Source: Variovorax sp. J22G73 (GTDB lineage Bacteria; Pseudomonadota; Gammaproteobacteria; Burkholderiales; Burkholderiaceae_C). Taken from it: a stretch of DNA of 64,000 nt. Made by a program: the position numbers and the translations under genes. Numbering within the stretch: the first letter of the stretch is position 1; each line of letters opens with the position of its first letter. The stretch is from positions 186,001-250,000 of the forward strand of contig NZ_JASZYK010000010.1 in the NCBI RefSeq assembly GCF_030317035.1. The letters are read 5' to 3'. This document shows positions 51,146 to 59,955 of this stretch, in pieces. The notes beneath the pieces were generated by a model. The model saw only the letters and a list, made by a program, of their open reading frames with translations, ran no database searches and was not told the origin of the DNA.

Positions 51146-53281
51146 TTATTCGGATTGGTTCAAGCTCGAGAAATCGGCGCCGCGTTCGACCAGCTGCACC
51201 AGCAGCGGCGACGGCTTCCAGAAGACCGGGTCTTCCTTCGCGAACTCGCGGATGTCGGCCAGCACCTTCGGCAGGCCCACGGTGTCGGCGTACTTCATCG
51301 GGCCGCCGCGGTGGCGCGGGAAGCCGTAGCCGTACAGGAAGGTCACGTCCACGTCGAGCGGGCGCAATGCAATGCGCTGCAGCACCACGTTGGCGCCCTC
51401 GTTGACCATGGCGGCCATGTAGCGGCGCATGATTTCTTCTTCGGTGAACTGGCGCGGCACGATGCCCGCGCGTGCGCGCTCGGCGTCGATGATGGCCAGC
51501 ACCTCGGGGTCGGGCTGGCCTGCGCGGGCGCCTTCGGGGTACAGGTAGTAGCCGCGCTGGGTCTTCTGGCCGAACCAGCCGCGCTCGCAGATGCGGTCGG
51601 CAATCTGCACGTAGCGCGCCTGCGGGTCGCGCGTGGCGGCCTTGCGCTTGCGCGTGGCCCAGCCGATGTCGCCGCCGGCCAGGTCCGACACCTGGAACGG
51701 GCCCATGGGGTAGCCGAAGTTGCGCACCGCCGCGTCGATGTCGTAGGGCGAGGCGCCGTCTTCCATCATGTGGTCGGCCGCCTGGCGGTACACGGCCAGG
51801 ATGCGGTTGCCGATGAAGCCGTCGCACACGCCGGCGCGCACCGGCACCTTCCTGAGCTTCTTCGCGAGGTCGAAGCCGGTGGCCACCACGTCGGCGCTCA
51901 CCTTGGCGGGCACCACGATCTCGAGCAGCTTCATGATGTTGGCCGGCGAGAAGAAGTGCAGGCCCACCACGTCCTGCGGGCGCGAGATGCTGGCCGCGAT
52001 CTCGTCGATGTCCAGGTACGAGGTGTTGGTGGCCAGCACGGCGCCCTGCTTGCACACGCGGTCGAGCTCGGCGAACACGGCCTTCTTCACGGCCATGTCC
52101 TCGAACACCGCTTCCACCACGATGTCGGCGTTGGCCAGGGCGTCGTAGTGCGTGGAGCCGTTGAAGCGCGCCATCACCGCGGCCTTGGCCTCTTCGGTGA
52201 GGCGGCCCTTCTTGATGAGGCCGTCGTACACCTTCTCGACGTTGGCGCGGCCGCGCGCGAGCTGGGTGTCGTCGCGCTCGATCATGGTCACGGGCATGCC
52301 CGCGTCCAGCATGGCCACGGCAATGCCGGCGCCCATGGTGCCGCCGCCGACGATGCCGGCCGACGCGAGCGGGCGCGGGCTGGCCGACCTGGTCTCGGGC
52401 GCCTTCAGCACCTCGCGCTCGGCGAAGAAGGCGTGGATCAGGCCGGCGCGCTGCGGGCTGTCGATGCACTGCAGGAACAGCTTGCGCTCCAGCACCATGC
52501 CTTCGTCGAAGGGCAGCGAGAGCGCGCCTTCGACCGCTTCGATGATCTTCATCGGCGAGAACAGGCCGCGGCTCCTCCTGGCGGTGTCGGCGCGCGCGGC
52601 CTCCAGGGCGGCGCGGCTGGCTTCGGTGTCGGCCAGGCCGGCGGCTTCGCGCGTGCGGCGCACCGGGGCGTTGGCGCCCACCAGCTCCTGCGCGTAGGCG
52701 AGGCCTTCGGCGCGCGCGTCGGCGTCGGTGGCCAGGCGGTCGACGAGGCCGAGCGACAGCGCTTCCTTCGCGCCCGCGTGGCGGCCGCTCAGCATCAGTT
52801 CCAGCGCGGGCTTCACGCCGATCAGGCGCGGTGCGCGCTGCGTACCGCCCGAGCCGGGCAGCAGGCCCAGCGCCACTTCGGGCAGGCCCAGCTTGGCGGT
52901 GGGCGAGGCCAGGCGGTAGTGGGCCGACAGCGCCACTTCGAGCCCGCCGCCGAGCGCGGCGCCGTGGATGGCGGCGACCACCGGCTTGGTGCAGTTCTCG
53001 ATCTTCAGGCAGGCCTCGGGCAGCGAGGGCGCCTGCGGCGGCTTGCCGAACTCGCGGATGTCCGCGCCGGCGATGAAGTTGCGGCCCGCGCCGACGATCA
53101 GCACCGCCTTGGCGGCGCTGTCGGCTTCGGCCGCGTCGATGGCGGCCACCAGGCCGCGGCGCACGTCCACGCCCAGGGCGTTGACGGGCGGGTTGTCGAT
53201 GGTCACCACGAACACGTCGCCATGACGCTCGAAGGTGACGGGACCGGAAGACGTGGAAGGGCTTGGGTTTGGTGTGGCCAT
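51146..53281 (-). CDS. Enoyl-CoA hydratase/3-hydroxyacyl-CoA dehydrogenase fusion (FadB/FadJ/PimF-like)
   Basis: This 711-residue bifunctional enzyme has an N-terminal enoyl-CoA hydratase domain (FIAGADIREF; GAALGGGLEVALSAHYRLA; LGLPEVALGLLPGSGGTQR with the catalytic Glu present), a middle NAD-binding domain (GIVGGGTMGAGIA) and C-terminal HAD domains (FFSPANIMKLLEIV; YGYGFPRHRGGPM). It is the first gene of a minus-strand run of about 14.7 kb. The ATG at 53281 is used because the 47-residue extension lies across the regulatory region shared with the divergent LysR gene. Confidence 0.94.
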   Translation of the reverse strand: MATPNPSPSTSSGPVTFERHGDVFVVTIDNPPVNALGVDVRRGLVAAIDAAEADSAAKAVLIVGAGRNFIAGADIREFGKPPQAPSLPEACLKIENCTKPVVAAIHGAALGGGLEVALSAHYRLASPTAKLGLPEVALGLLPGSGGTQRAPRLIGVKPALELMLSGRHAGAKEALSLGLVDRLATDADARAEGLAYAQELVGANAPVRRTREAAGLADTEASRAALEAARADTARRSRGLFSPMKIIEAVEGALSLPFDEGMVLERKLFLQCIDSPQRAGLIHAFFAEREVLKAPETRSASPRPLASAGIVGGGTMGAGIAVAMLDAGMPVTMIERDDTQLARGRANVEKVYDGLIKKGRLTEEAKAAVMARFNGSTHYDALANADIVVEAVFEDMAVKKAVFAELDRVCKQGAVLATNTSYLDIDEIAASISRPQDVVGLHFFSPANIMKLLEIVVPAKVSADVVATGFDLAKKLRKVPVRAGVCDGFIGNRILAVYRQAADHMMEDGASPYDIDAAVRNFGYPMGPFQVSDLAGGDIGWATRKRKAATRDPQARYVQIADRICERGWFGQKTQRGYYLYPEGARAGQPDPEVLAIIDAERARAGIVPRQFTEEEIMRRYMAAMVNEGANVVLQRIALRPLDVDVTFLYGYGFPRHRGGPMKYADTVGLPKVLADIREFAKEDPVFWKPSPLLVQLVERGADFSSLNQSE

Positions 53282-53372
53282 GTGCTTGTCTCTTGCGTGG
53301 CGGGTACCGGCGAACGCGCGGACCCGGAGGCTCTGGGGGGTGAACCCCGCATTCTTTGCCCGCAGCGCCGCT

Positions 53373-53419
53373 TTGACAATTGCATAGCCGGTTGACAGAC
53401 TGTCAAAGAATTTTTGACA
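53373..53419. promoter_or_regulatory. Array of TTGACA/TGTCAA hexamers between the LysR gene and the beta-oxidation cluster
   Basis: Hexamers lie at 53373-53378 (TTGACA), 53392-53397 (TTGACA), 53401-53406 (TGTCAA) and 53414-53419 (TTGACA). The middle two form the perfect palindrome TTGACA-GAC-TGTCAA. Position between divergent genes fits LysR binding. The minus-strand TTGACA at 53406-53401 could also be the -35 of the cluster, with TGCAAT 16 bp beyond as -10. Confidence 0.6.
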
Positions 53420-53430
53420 CAATCGCCCGC

Positions 53431-54351
53431 ATGGACCTGCAATCGCTCACCCTGCTGGTGGAAATACTCGATGCGGGCAACCTGAGCGCGGCGGCCCGCC
53501 GGCTCAAGATGACCCGCGCCAACCTCAGCTACCACCTGAACCAGCTGGAGCGCTCGGTGGGCGCGCAGCTGGTGCGCCGCACCACCCGGCGCGCCGAGCC
53601 CACCGAGATCGGCCTGCGGCTGTACCAGCACGGCGTGGCCATCCAGGGCGAACTGCTGGCCGCGCGCGAGTCGGTCACCGAGCTGGGCCAGGGCCTGCAC
53701 GGCCGCGTGCGACTGAGCGTGCCCAGCGGCTACGGCCAGCTGGTGATGGCCGACTGGCTCATCGACTTCAAGCGGCAATACCCCGGCATCGTGCTCGACG
53801 TGGTGTTCGAGAACCGCATCGAAGACCTGCTGCGCGACGAGGTCGACATCGCCATCCGCGTGATTCCCGAGCCGCCGCAGAACCTGGTGGCGCGCGAGAT
53901 GGGCCCGGTGCGCTACGTGGCCTGCGCATCGACCGACTACGCGGCGAGGAACCCGCTGCCGGTGCAGCTCGACGCGCTGCAGGGCGCGCCGGTGGTCACG
54001 GCGGCCGTCATCGGGCGGCAGCTGCGCGTGTCGGCGTACCAGGGTGAAACCCGGCGCGAGGTGATCCTGGAGCCGACGCTCATTTCAGAAAACTTCCTGT
54101 TCCTGCGCCAGGCCATCCTGGCGGGCCTGGGCATCGGGCTGGTGCCCGACTACGTGGTGCAGGAAGACGTGCGCAAGGGCGACGTGGTGACCACGCTGGA
54201 CGACTGGCGCCTGAGCATCTTCGGCACGCAGATGTTCATGCTGTACATGCCCAACCGCCAGCACACGCGGGCGATCAGGACGTTCATCGATTTCGTGCTG
54301 GAGCGGGTGAGGGTGCCCGCGCCCGAAGCCGCCCCGGTCCAGGCGGCCTGA
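53431..54351 (+). CDS. LysR family transcriptional regulator
   Basis: This 306-residue LysR regulator (MDLQSLTLLVEILDAGNLSAAARR; SYHLNQLERSVGAQLVRR) has a C-terminal effector domain. It is divergent from the twelve-gene cluster starting at 53281, with 149 bp and an array of palindromic hexamers between, so it is the likely regulator of that cluster. The ATG at 53431 matches family N-termini. Confidence 0.93.
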   Translation: MDLQSLTLLVEILDAGNLSAAARRLKMTRANLSYHLNQLERSVGAQLVRRTTRRAEPTEIGLRLYQHGVAIQGELLAARESVTELGQGLHGRVRLSVPSGYGQLVMADWLIDFKRQYPGIVLDVVFENRIEDLLRDEVDIAIRVIPEPPQNLVAREMGPVRYVACASTDYAARNPLPVQLDALQGAPVVTAAVIGRQLRVSAYQGETRREVILEPTLISENFLFLRQAILAGLGIGLVPDYVVQEDVRKGDVVTTLDDWRLSIFGTQMFMLYMPNRQHTRAIRTFIDFVLERVRVPAPEAAPVQAA

Positions 54352-54361
54352 CTTTCCTTGC

Positions 54362-55858
54362 CTACGCGCGCCGGTCGAGGCCGCTCGTCTCGTAGTACCG
54401 CGCCTTGTCGTCGTACATCGCCCGGTCCGCGCGCTGCAGCGCCGACTCCAGCGACTCCCCCGCGTTGCACGTCGCCAGCCCGATCGCCAGGCTCAGCGCG
54501 TGGCCGCTCTGGCCTGCGTGGAACTGGTTGTTCATTTCCAGCAGCGTGAGGATGCGCTCGCGCATCGCCTCGGCGCCGCGCTCGTCCGTGAGCGGCAGCA
54601 GCACGGCGAACTCGTCGCCGCCGATGCGCGCGGGCCAGGCCGGCGGGTCGACGGCCTTGTCGAGCACCTCGCCCATGCGGCGCAGCAACGAGTCGCCGGC
54701 GGCGTGGCCTTCGTGGTCGTTCAGCTGCTTCAGGCCGTTCAGGTCGATGGCCACGATCGACACCGGCCACGGGCCCTTGCGCGACAGGCGGTTGAGCTCC
54801 TCGCTGTAGTAGGTGCGGTTGCACAGCTGGGTGAGCACGTCGTGCTTGCCCAGGTACTCGAGGTAGGCCTCGGCCTTCTTGCGCGCGGTGATGTCCACCA
54901 GCGACACCAGCACCAGGTCCCAGGTGTCGAGCCGGTCGTCCTGCACCGCGAACTGCATGTGGATGTTCAGCACCTCGCCCGACAGCGAATAGTTGAGCAC
55001 TTCGCGGTGCTGCACGGTCTTGCCGTTCCACAGGTCCTGCAGCTGCTCGGCGAACGACTCGCGCATCTCGTCGCGGAAGATGCGCGACAGGTTGCCCAGC
55101 AGCGTGCCGAGGTCGGGCGCGCCGAACATGCGCAGGGTCTCGTGGTTCACGTCGACCACGCGAATTTCCTGCATGCAGCGCGTGACGAACTCGGGGTGCA
55201 CCTTGATGAAGGTGGCGAAGTCGGTGATGCCGCGCGCGCGAATGCTCTGCATCAGCGTGCGCACGGCGCTGAAGTCTTCCACCCATAGCGAGACCGGCGA
55301 GCGGTCGAACAGGCTGCGCGCGTAGGTGGCGCTTTCGTCGCGCAGGCGCTGCGCGGCCACGCGCTCGGTGATGTCGTCGAGCGACACCAGCACGCGGTCC
55401 CAGCTGTGTTCGTGGCCGGGCAGCACGCGGGCGCGCACGCGCACGTCGAGCCGGCGGCCGTCGAGCGCGTAGTTGACGGTTTCGCTCTCGAAGGTGAGCT
55501 CACCGCGCCACAGGCGGTCGAGCTCGTGCACCACGGTGGCCGACATGTCGCCGCGGAACACGCGGTCGAGCGCGCCGAGCAAGATCTCCTGGCTGTCGGC
55601 GGCGAAGAGCTTCAGCGTGTGCTGGTTGACGCGCAGCACCTTCAGCAGCGCCATGCAGCCGCTGACGCGGGCCGGGTCTTCGGCCAGGTAGGCGACCAGG
55701 TCGGTCACGCCTTCGGCGCGCCAGCCGTCGAGCTTGCGCTTGAGCTCGCTGTAGTCCTCGAGCCAGAGGGAGACGGGCGCCAGGTCGAACATGGCGTCGA
55801 GGTCGCCGCTGTGAGGGGAAGCAAGAGAGACGCCGGGCGCGGCTGCGGGCTGGACCAT
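54362..55858 (-). CDS. Diguanylate cyclase with two tandem PAS-like sensor domains
   Basis: This 498-residue protein has two related sensor domains (about residues 25-170 and 185-330, each beginning PVSLWxED and ending with DRVLVSLDDIT or DLVLVSLVDIT) and a C-terminal GGDEF domain with an intact GGDEF at about 412-416. It should make cyclic di-GMP. The RxxD inhibitory site that normally precedes GGDEF is absent (the region reads DPPAWPAR), so product inhibition may be weak. There is no signal peptide or membrane segment, so it is cytoplasmic. It stands alone, convergent with the LysR gene. Confidence 0.93.
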   Translation of the reverse strand: MVQPAAAPGVSLASPHSGDLDAMFDLAPVSLWLEDYSELKRKLDGWRAEGVTDLVAYLAEDPARVSGCMALLKVLRVNQHTLKLFAADSQEILLGALDRVFRGDMSATVVHELDRLWRGELTFESETVNYALDGRRLDVRVRARVLPGHEHSWDRVLVSLDDITERVAAQRLRDESATYARSLFDRSPVSLWVEDFSAVRTLMQSIRARGITDFATFIKVHPEFVTRCMQEIRVVDVNHETLRMFGAPDLGTLLGNLSRIFRDEMRESFAEQLQDLWNGKTVQHREVLNYSLSGEVLNIHMQFAVQDDRLDTWDLVLVSLVDITARKKAEAYLEYLGKHDVLTQLCNRTYYSEELNRLSRKGPWPVSIVAIDLNGLKQLNDHEGHAAGDSLLRRMGEVLDKAVDPPAWPARIGGDEFAVLLPLTDERGAEAMRERILTLLEMNNQFHAGQSGHALSLAIGLATCNAGESLESALQRADRAMYDDKARYYETSGLDRRA

Positions 55859-56003
55859 CGATGAGCTTTCAGAAAAGCGGCTGCAGCCATGGCTGCCGAG
55901 TGCCGGCGAACTGGAGCCTTAATTATTACCCGCGTGCTTACATCTTGTGATGCGCGAGCACCACGCGGCGCGCCCTGGGCAGCACGGATTCATCACCGGT
56001 GCC

Positions 56004-56612
56004 TCAGCGGCTGTACAGGCCCACCACGCTCTGCCCACCCAGCGCACGGCCCTTGAGCGCGGCCACCAGCGCGTCGCGACCCAGGCCGGCCGGCAGCGCG
56101 CCGGGGGCCAGGTCGGTGGCGACCACCGTCATCACGTAGTGGTGCGGCCGGTCGCCCACCGGCGGGCACATGCCGCGGTAGGCGGGCGCGCCGGCCACGT
56201 TCGGGCCCATGGTGAAGTTGAAGTTGGAGCCCGCCTGGCCCTCGCCCGCCTTCAACTCGCCGCGGTCGGCCGCGATGTTGTAGGCCACCCAGTGCGACAC
56301 GCCCAGGCCGGCCGCGCCGTCCGGGTCGAAGATCAACACGGCAACCGACCTGGTCTTGGCCGGCAGGTTGCTCCAGGCCACGGGCGGCGACACGTTCTTG
56401 CCGCCGCATTCGCCGGCACCGGCGTGCTCGGCCGGGATCACGCCGTTGTCGGCGAAGGCGCTGGAGCTGACCCGCATGCCGGTGTAGGCCTTGCCGCCGG
56501 GGCCGCTGTTGGCTGCGCCGGACATGCCGGTGCAGCCCGCCACGAGGCCCATGACGCCCGCGAAGGCGAGCGCCGCTGCCGGCAGGGCGAATGAGTGAAG
56601 CTTGTTGCGCAT
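56004..56612 (-). CDS. YbhB/YbcL family (PEBP-like) lipoprotein
   Basis: This 202-residue protein has a lipoprotein signal (ALAFAGVMGLVAGC, lipobox LVAGC) and a PEBP/Raf-kinase-inhibitor-like domain with FDPDGAAGLGVSHWVAYNI and YRGMCPPVGDRPHHY. Bacterial members bind small anions or hydrophobic ligands; their functions are poorly known. The ATG at 56612 is preceded by AGGAGAT. It lies 25 bp downstream of the Rieske gene on the same strand. Confidence 0.9.
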   Translation of the reverse strand: MRNKLHSFALPAAALAFAGVMGLVAGCTGMSGAANSGPGGKAYTGMRVSSSAFADNGVIPAEHAGAGECGGKNVSPPVAWSNLPAKTRSVAVLIFDPDGAAGLGVSHWVAYNIAADRGELKAGEGQAGSNFNFTMGPNVAGAPAYRGMCPPVGDRPHHYVMTVVATDLAPGALPAGLGRDALVAALKGRALGGQSVVGLYSR

Positions 56613-56637
56613 GGAATCTCCTGGAAAGGTTGTCTCT

Positions 56638-57021
56638 CTATCCGGCGTGGCCGAGCCACACGCTGCCGTCGGTCTTTTCGTGCACCGCCAGCGGCGTGAG
56701 CCGCGCGCCGCGGCAGGGGCCGCCCACACACTTGCCCGTGTCGGGCTCGAAGATGGCGCCGTGCCGCGCGCACATCAGGAAGCGCCCCGAGCTTTCGAGC
56801 ACCTGGCCCTCGAAGTCGAGCGGGCCGCCGGCATGGGGGCACTGGTTGAGGTACGCGTACACGCCGCCCTGCCAGCGCACCGCGAAGGCGGGCACGCCGT
56901 CGGGCGCGGTGAACTTGCTTGCGAGGCCATCGCTGGAGAGCGTGGTGGCAATCTGCTGGCGGGCGGGGTCGGAGGCGCCGTGATCGGGCGTAGGGGCGGG
57001 CGCTGTGAAGTCGTCGGTCAT
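56638..57021 (-). CDS. Rieske [2Fe-2S] domain protein
   Basis: This 127-residue soluble protein has both cluster-binding motifs, CPHAGG (Cys-x-His) and CARHGAIF (Cys-x-x-His), with the usual spacing. It resembles stand-alone Rieske ferredoxins and small subunits that deliver electrons to oxygenases or other acceptors. The first 30 residues are Ala/Pro-rich. It is divergent from the SOS-controlled operon; its start is 118 bp from the SOS box. Confidence 0.93.
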   Translation of the reverse strand: MTDDFTAPAPTPDHGASDPARQQIATTLSSDGLASKFTAPDGVPAFAVRWQGGVYAYLNQCPHAGGPLDFEGQVLESSGRFLMCARHGAIFEPDTGKCVGGPCRGARLTPLAVHEKTDGSVWLGHAG

Positions 57022-57138
57022 CTGCCAGCGAGGGTAGCCAAGGTTGCCAGGGGGCGCAACGCGCGGTGGCGCGCTTACAAATCGCTGCCAGATAGCGCTT
57101 GCCTGAAGCCGTTTTCGCGAGACGGTGGCAGTTTAAAG

Positions 57139-57154
57139 CTGTATATTCATACAG
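57139..57154. promoter_or_regulatory. SOS box (LexA operator)
   Basis: CTGT-ATATTCAT-ACAG is a perfect CTGT-N8-ACAG LexA site, extended to CTGTATATTCATACAGTA, close to the enterobacterial consensus. It lies 23 bp before the GTG of the radical SAM gene, in an AT-rich pocket where the promoter should be. It implies LexA repression and induction by DNA damage of the three downstream genes. Confidence 0.88.
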
Positions 57155-57176
57155 TATTTTCTCTTCCAAGGCTCCC

Positions 57177-58439
57177 GTGGACCTCCAGCGCAAACTCGCC
57201 ATCCTGGCCGACGCCGCCAAGTACGACGCCTCCTGCGCGTCGAGCGGCTCGCAGCCGCGCGACTCGGTGGGCGGGCGCGGCATCGGTTCCACCGAGGGCG
57301 CGGGCATCTGCCACAGCTACGCGCCCGACGGCCGCTGCATCTCGCTGCTGAAGGTGCTGCTGACCAACCACTGCCAGTACGACTGCCTGTACTGCGTGAA
57401 CCGCGCATCGAGCAACGTGCCGCGCGCGCGCTTCCGGGTGGAAGAGGTGGTGCAGCTCACGCTCGACTTCTACCGGCGCAACTGCATCGAGGGGCTGTTC
57501 CTGTCCAGCGGCATCATCAAGTCGCCCGACCACACCATGGAACAGGTGGTGGAGGTGGCCCGCCAGTTGCGCGAGGAGCACGACTTTCGCGGCTACATCC
57601 ACCTGAAGACCATTCCCGACGCCAGCGACGAGCTGCTGGCGCGCGCCGGGCGCTATGCCGACCGGCTCAGCATCAACGTCGAGATGCCCACCACCGAAGG
57701 CCTGCAGGCCCTGGCGCCCGAGAAGAACGAAAGCGCCATCCGCCGCTCCATGGCGCGGCTGCGCCTGCGCATCGACGACACGCGCGAAGAGGCGCGCCGC
57801 GTGGTGCCCATTCGCGCGCTGCCGGGCGCCGCGCCCACCGCCGCCAAGCCGCCGCCCTTCGCGCCGGCGGGGCAGAGCACGCAGATGATCGTGGGCGCCG
57901 ACGCCACCGACGACCGGCACATCCTCGCGTCCAGCGCCACGCTGTACGGCGCCTACAAGTTGAAGCGCGTGTACTACTCGGCCTTCAGCCCCATTCCCGA
58001 CGCGGCGCGCGCGCTGCCGCTGGTGGCGCCGCCGCTGATGCGCGAGCACCGGCTGTACCAGGCCGACTGGCTGATGCGTTTCTACGGCTTCGAGCACCAG
58101 GAGATCGTGGCCGCGCCCGACGGCCTGCTGCGGCTCGACGTCGACCCCAAGCTGGCCTGGGCGCTCGCGCACGCCGAGCGCTTTCCGGTCGACCTGAACC
58201 ATGCGCCGCGCGAGATGCTGCTGCGCGTGCCGGGGCTGGGCGTGAAGGCGGTCGAGCGGCTGCTGCAGGCGCGGCGCGTGCGACGCGTGCGCGCCGACGA
58301 CCTGCGCCGCCTGCACGTGCCCTCGCGCAAGGTGCTGCCCTTCGTGGTGGCCGACGGGCACCGGCCGGCGGCGGGGGCGATGGCGTTGTCCGCGCCCACG
58401 GCACAACCGGCCCAGCCGGCGCAAGCGGCGCTGTTCTGA
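57177..58439 (+). CDS. Putative DNA modification/repair radical SAM protein
   Basis: This 420-residue radical SAM enzyme has the 4Fe-4S/SAM motif CQYDCLYC (Cys66, Cys70, Cys73) and an HhH-type DNA-binding segment near the C-terminus (APREMLLRVPGLGVKAVERLL), followed by an Ala/Pro-rich tail. It matches the family known only through its linkage with UdgX-type uracil-DNA glycosylase genes; the reaction is unknown. The HhH and the SOS box point to chemistry on damaged DNA. I chose the GTG at 57177 (MDLQRKLAIL) because the longer frame runs through the SOS box. The UdgX fusion gene follows after 22 bp. Confidence 0.9.
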   Translation: MDLQRKLAILADAAKYDASCASSGSQPRDSVGGRGIGSTEGAGICHSYAPDGRCISLLKVLLTNHCQYDCLYCVNRASSNVPRARFRVEEVVQLTLDFYRRNCIEGLFLSSGIIKSPDHTMEQVVEVARQLREEHDFRGYIHLKTIPDASDELLARAGRYADRLSINVEMPTTEGLQALAPEKNESAIRRSMARLRLRIDDTREEARRVVPIRALPGAAPTAAKPPPFAPAGQSTQMIVGADATDDRHILASSATLYGAYKLKRVYYSAFSPIPDAARALPLVAPPLMREHRLYQADWLMRFYGFEHQEIVAAPDGLLRLDVDPKLAWALAHAERFPVDLNHAPREMLLRVPGLGVKAVERLLQARRVRRVRADDLRRLHVPSRKVLPFVVADGHRPAAGAMALSAPTAQPAQPAQAALF

Positions 58440-58461
58440 CGAAGCGCGCGAAGGAACGGCC

Positions 58462-59955
58462 ATGCATGTGCGGCTCGACAACCCGGTCGATCTCGATGCC
58501 TTCCGCCGCCATGCGCGCCAGCTGCTGGCGAGCGGCGTGCCGCCGGACCATGTCGAGTGGAGCGAGGGGCCTGCGTGCGAGGCGTCGGGCGACCTGTTCG
58601 GCGGTGCACCGGGCGAGGCCGATGCGTTCGAGCTGGCGCCCCCGCCTTCCATGCCGAGCGCCGCGCGGCATCCGGTGCCCGCGTCTTTCGTCGCGCTGTG
58701 CGCCGACGTGATACTGTACCGCGCCCCGCAACGCCTCGCGCTGTTGTACCGGCTGCTCTGGCGCCTGGCGCACGAGCCGGCGCTGCGGCACGACCCGCTG
58801 GACGCCGACATGATGCAGGCGCAGCTGATGGCCAAGGCCGTGCACCGCGACATCCACAAGATGCGCGCCTTCGTGCGCTTCACCCGCGTGGCCGACGCCG
58901 AGGTGGGCGAGCGCCACGTGGCCTGGTTCGAGCCCGACCACCGCATCGTCGAGGCCAACGCCCCCTTCTTCGCACGCCGCTTCGCGCAGATGCGCTGGGC
59001 CATCCTCACGCCCGAGCGCTGCGTGGAATGGGACGGCCAGGCGCTGTCGTTCCGCGAGGGCGCGAACCGCCGCGAGAAGCCGCCGCCGGACGCGGGCGAG
59101 CAGCTGTGGCTCACGTACTACGAGCACATCTTCAACCCCGCGCGCCTGAAGCTCGCGATGATGCGGCGCGAGATGCCGCAGCGCTACTGGCACAACCTGC
59201 CCGAGGCCGCGCTGATCCAGCCGCTGGCCGAGGCGGCCGGGGCGCGCAGCCAGTCGATGATCGACGCGCCGGCCACGCCCACGCGGCGCATCCGCGCGCC
59301 CATGCCGCTGCACCTGCTGCCGGCAAGCGGCGCGGCGCCGGCCACCCTCGACGAACTGCGCATGGCCGCGCATGCCTGCCGCGGCTGCCCCATTGGCGCG
59401 CTGGCCACGCAGGCCGTGTGCGGCGAAGGCCCGGTGGGCGCACGGCACATGCTCGTGGGCGAGCAGCCCGGCGACCAGGAAGACCTGGCCGGCCGCCCCT
59501 TCGTCGGCCCGGCGGGCCAGCTGCTCGACCGCGCCATGGCGCAGCTGGGCTGGGCGCGCGACAGCGTGTACCTGGCCAACGCGGTGAAGCATTTCAAGTA
59601 CGAGCTGCGCGGCAAGCGGCGCATCCACAAGACCGCGGCGCAGCGCGAAGCCGAGGCCTGCGCGCACTGGCTCGACAGCGAGATCTCGCTGGTGCGGCCG
59701 CAGGCGCTGGTGGCGCTGGGCGCGACCGCCGCGCGCGCCTTGCTGGGCCGGCCGGTGGCGGTGCAGGCCGAGCGCGGCGCGTGGGTGCACGAGCGCGCGG
59801 ACGGCCTGCCCGTGTTCGTCACCTTGCATCCGTCGGCGTTGCTGCGGCTGCCCGACGGCGAGCGCGCCGAGGCCTACGAGCGCTGGCGCGCCGACCTGGC
59901 CCGCGCGCGCGAAGCGCCCGGCTCGCCGTCGGCTTCTGTTGCAATGGCGGCATGA
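58462..59955 (+). CDS. DUF4130-UdgX fusion: uracil-DNA-binding glycosylase family protein
   Basis: This 497-residue protein has two parts. Residues 1-270 match the DUF4130-type domain that accompanies this radical SAM family (VHRDIHKMRAFVRF; LTYYEHIFNPARLKLAMMRR). Residues 300-490 form a family 4-like uracil-DNA glycosylase with Fe-S cysteines (ACRGCP), motif GEQPGDQEDLAG and HPSALLR. The loop KRRIH at residues 385-389 is the hallmark of UdgX, whose His forms a covalent bond with the abasic product of uracil DNA. It is therefore expected to crosslink to uracil sites rather than turn over. The stop overlaps the next start. Confidence 0.92.
   Translation: MHVRLDNPVDLDAFRRHARQLLASGVPPDHVEWSEGPACEASGDLFGGAPGEADAFELAPPPSMPSAARHPVPASFVALCADVILYRAPQRLALLYRLLWRLAHEPALRHDPLDADMMQAQLMAKAVHRDIHKMRAFVRFTRVADAEVGERHVAWFEPDHRIVEANAPFFARRFAQMRWAILTPERCVEWDGQALSFREGANRREKPPPDAGEQLWLTYYEHIFNPARLKLAMMRREMPQRYWHNLPEAALIQPLAEAAGARSQSMIDAPATPTRRIRAPMPLHLLPASGAAPATLDELRMAAHACRGCPIGALATQAVCGEGPVGARHMLVGEQPGDQEDLAGRPFVGPAGQLLDRAMAQLGWARDSVYLANAVKHFKYELRGKRRIHKTAAQREAEACAHWLDSEISLVRPQALVALGATAARALLGRPVAVQAERGAWVHERADGLPVFVTLHPSALLRLPDGERAEAYERWRADLARAREAPGSPSASVAMAA

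Noticed and set aside
38557..53281. Naming the cluster pimFABCDE
   Set aside because: The gene types resemble the pimeloyl-CoA cluster, but order, extra genes and active-site differences leave the substrate open.
51155..53395. Plus-strand open frame of 746 codons
   Set aside because: It is antisense to the FadB-like fusion gene, whose motifs are complete. Same shadow composition.
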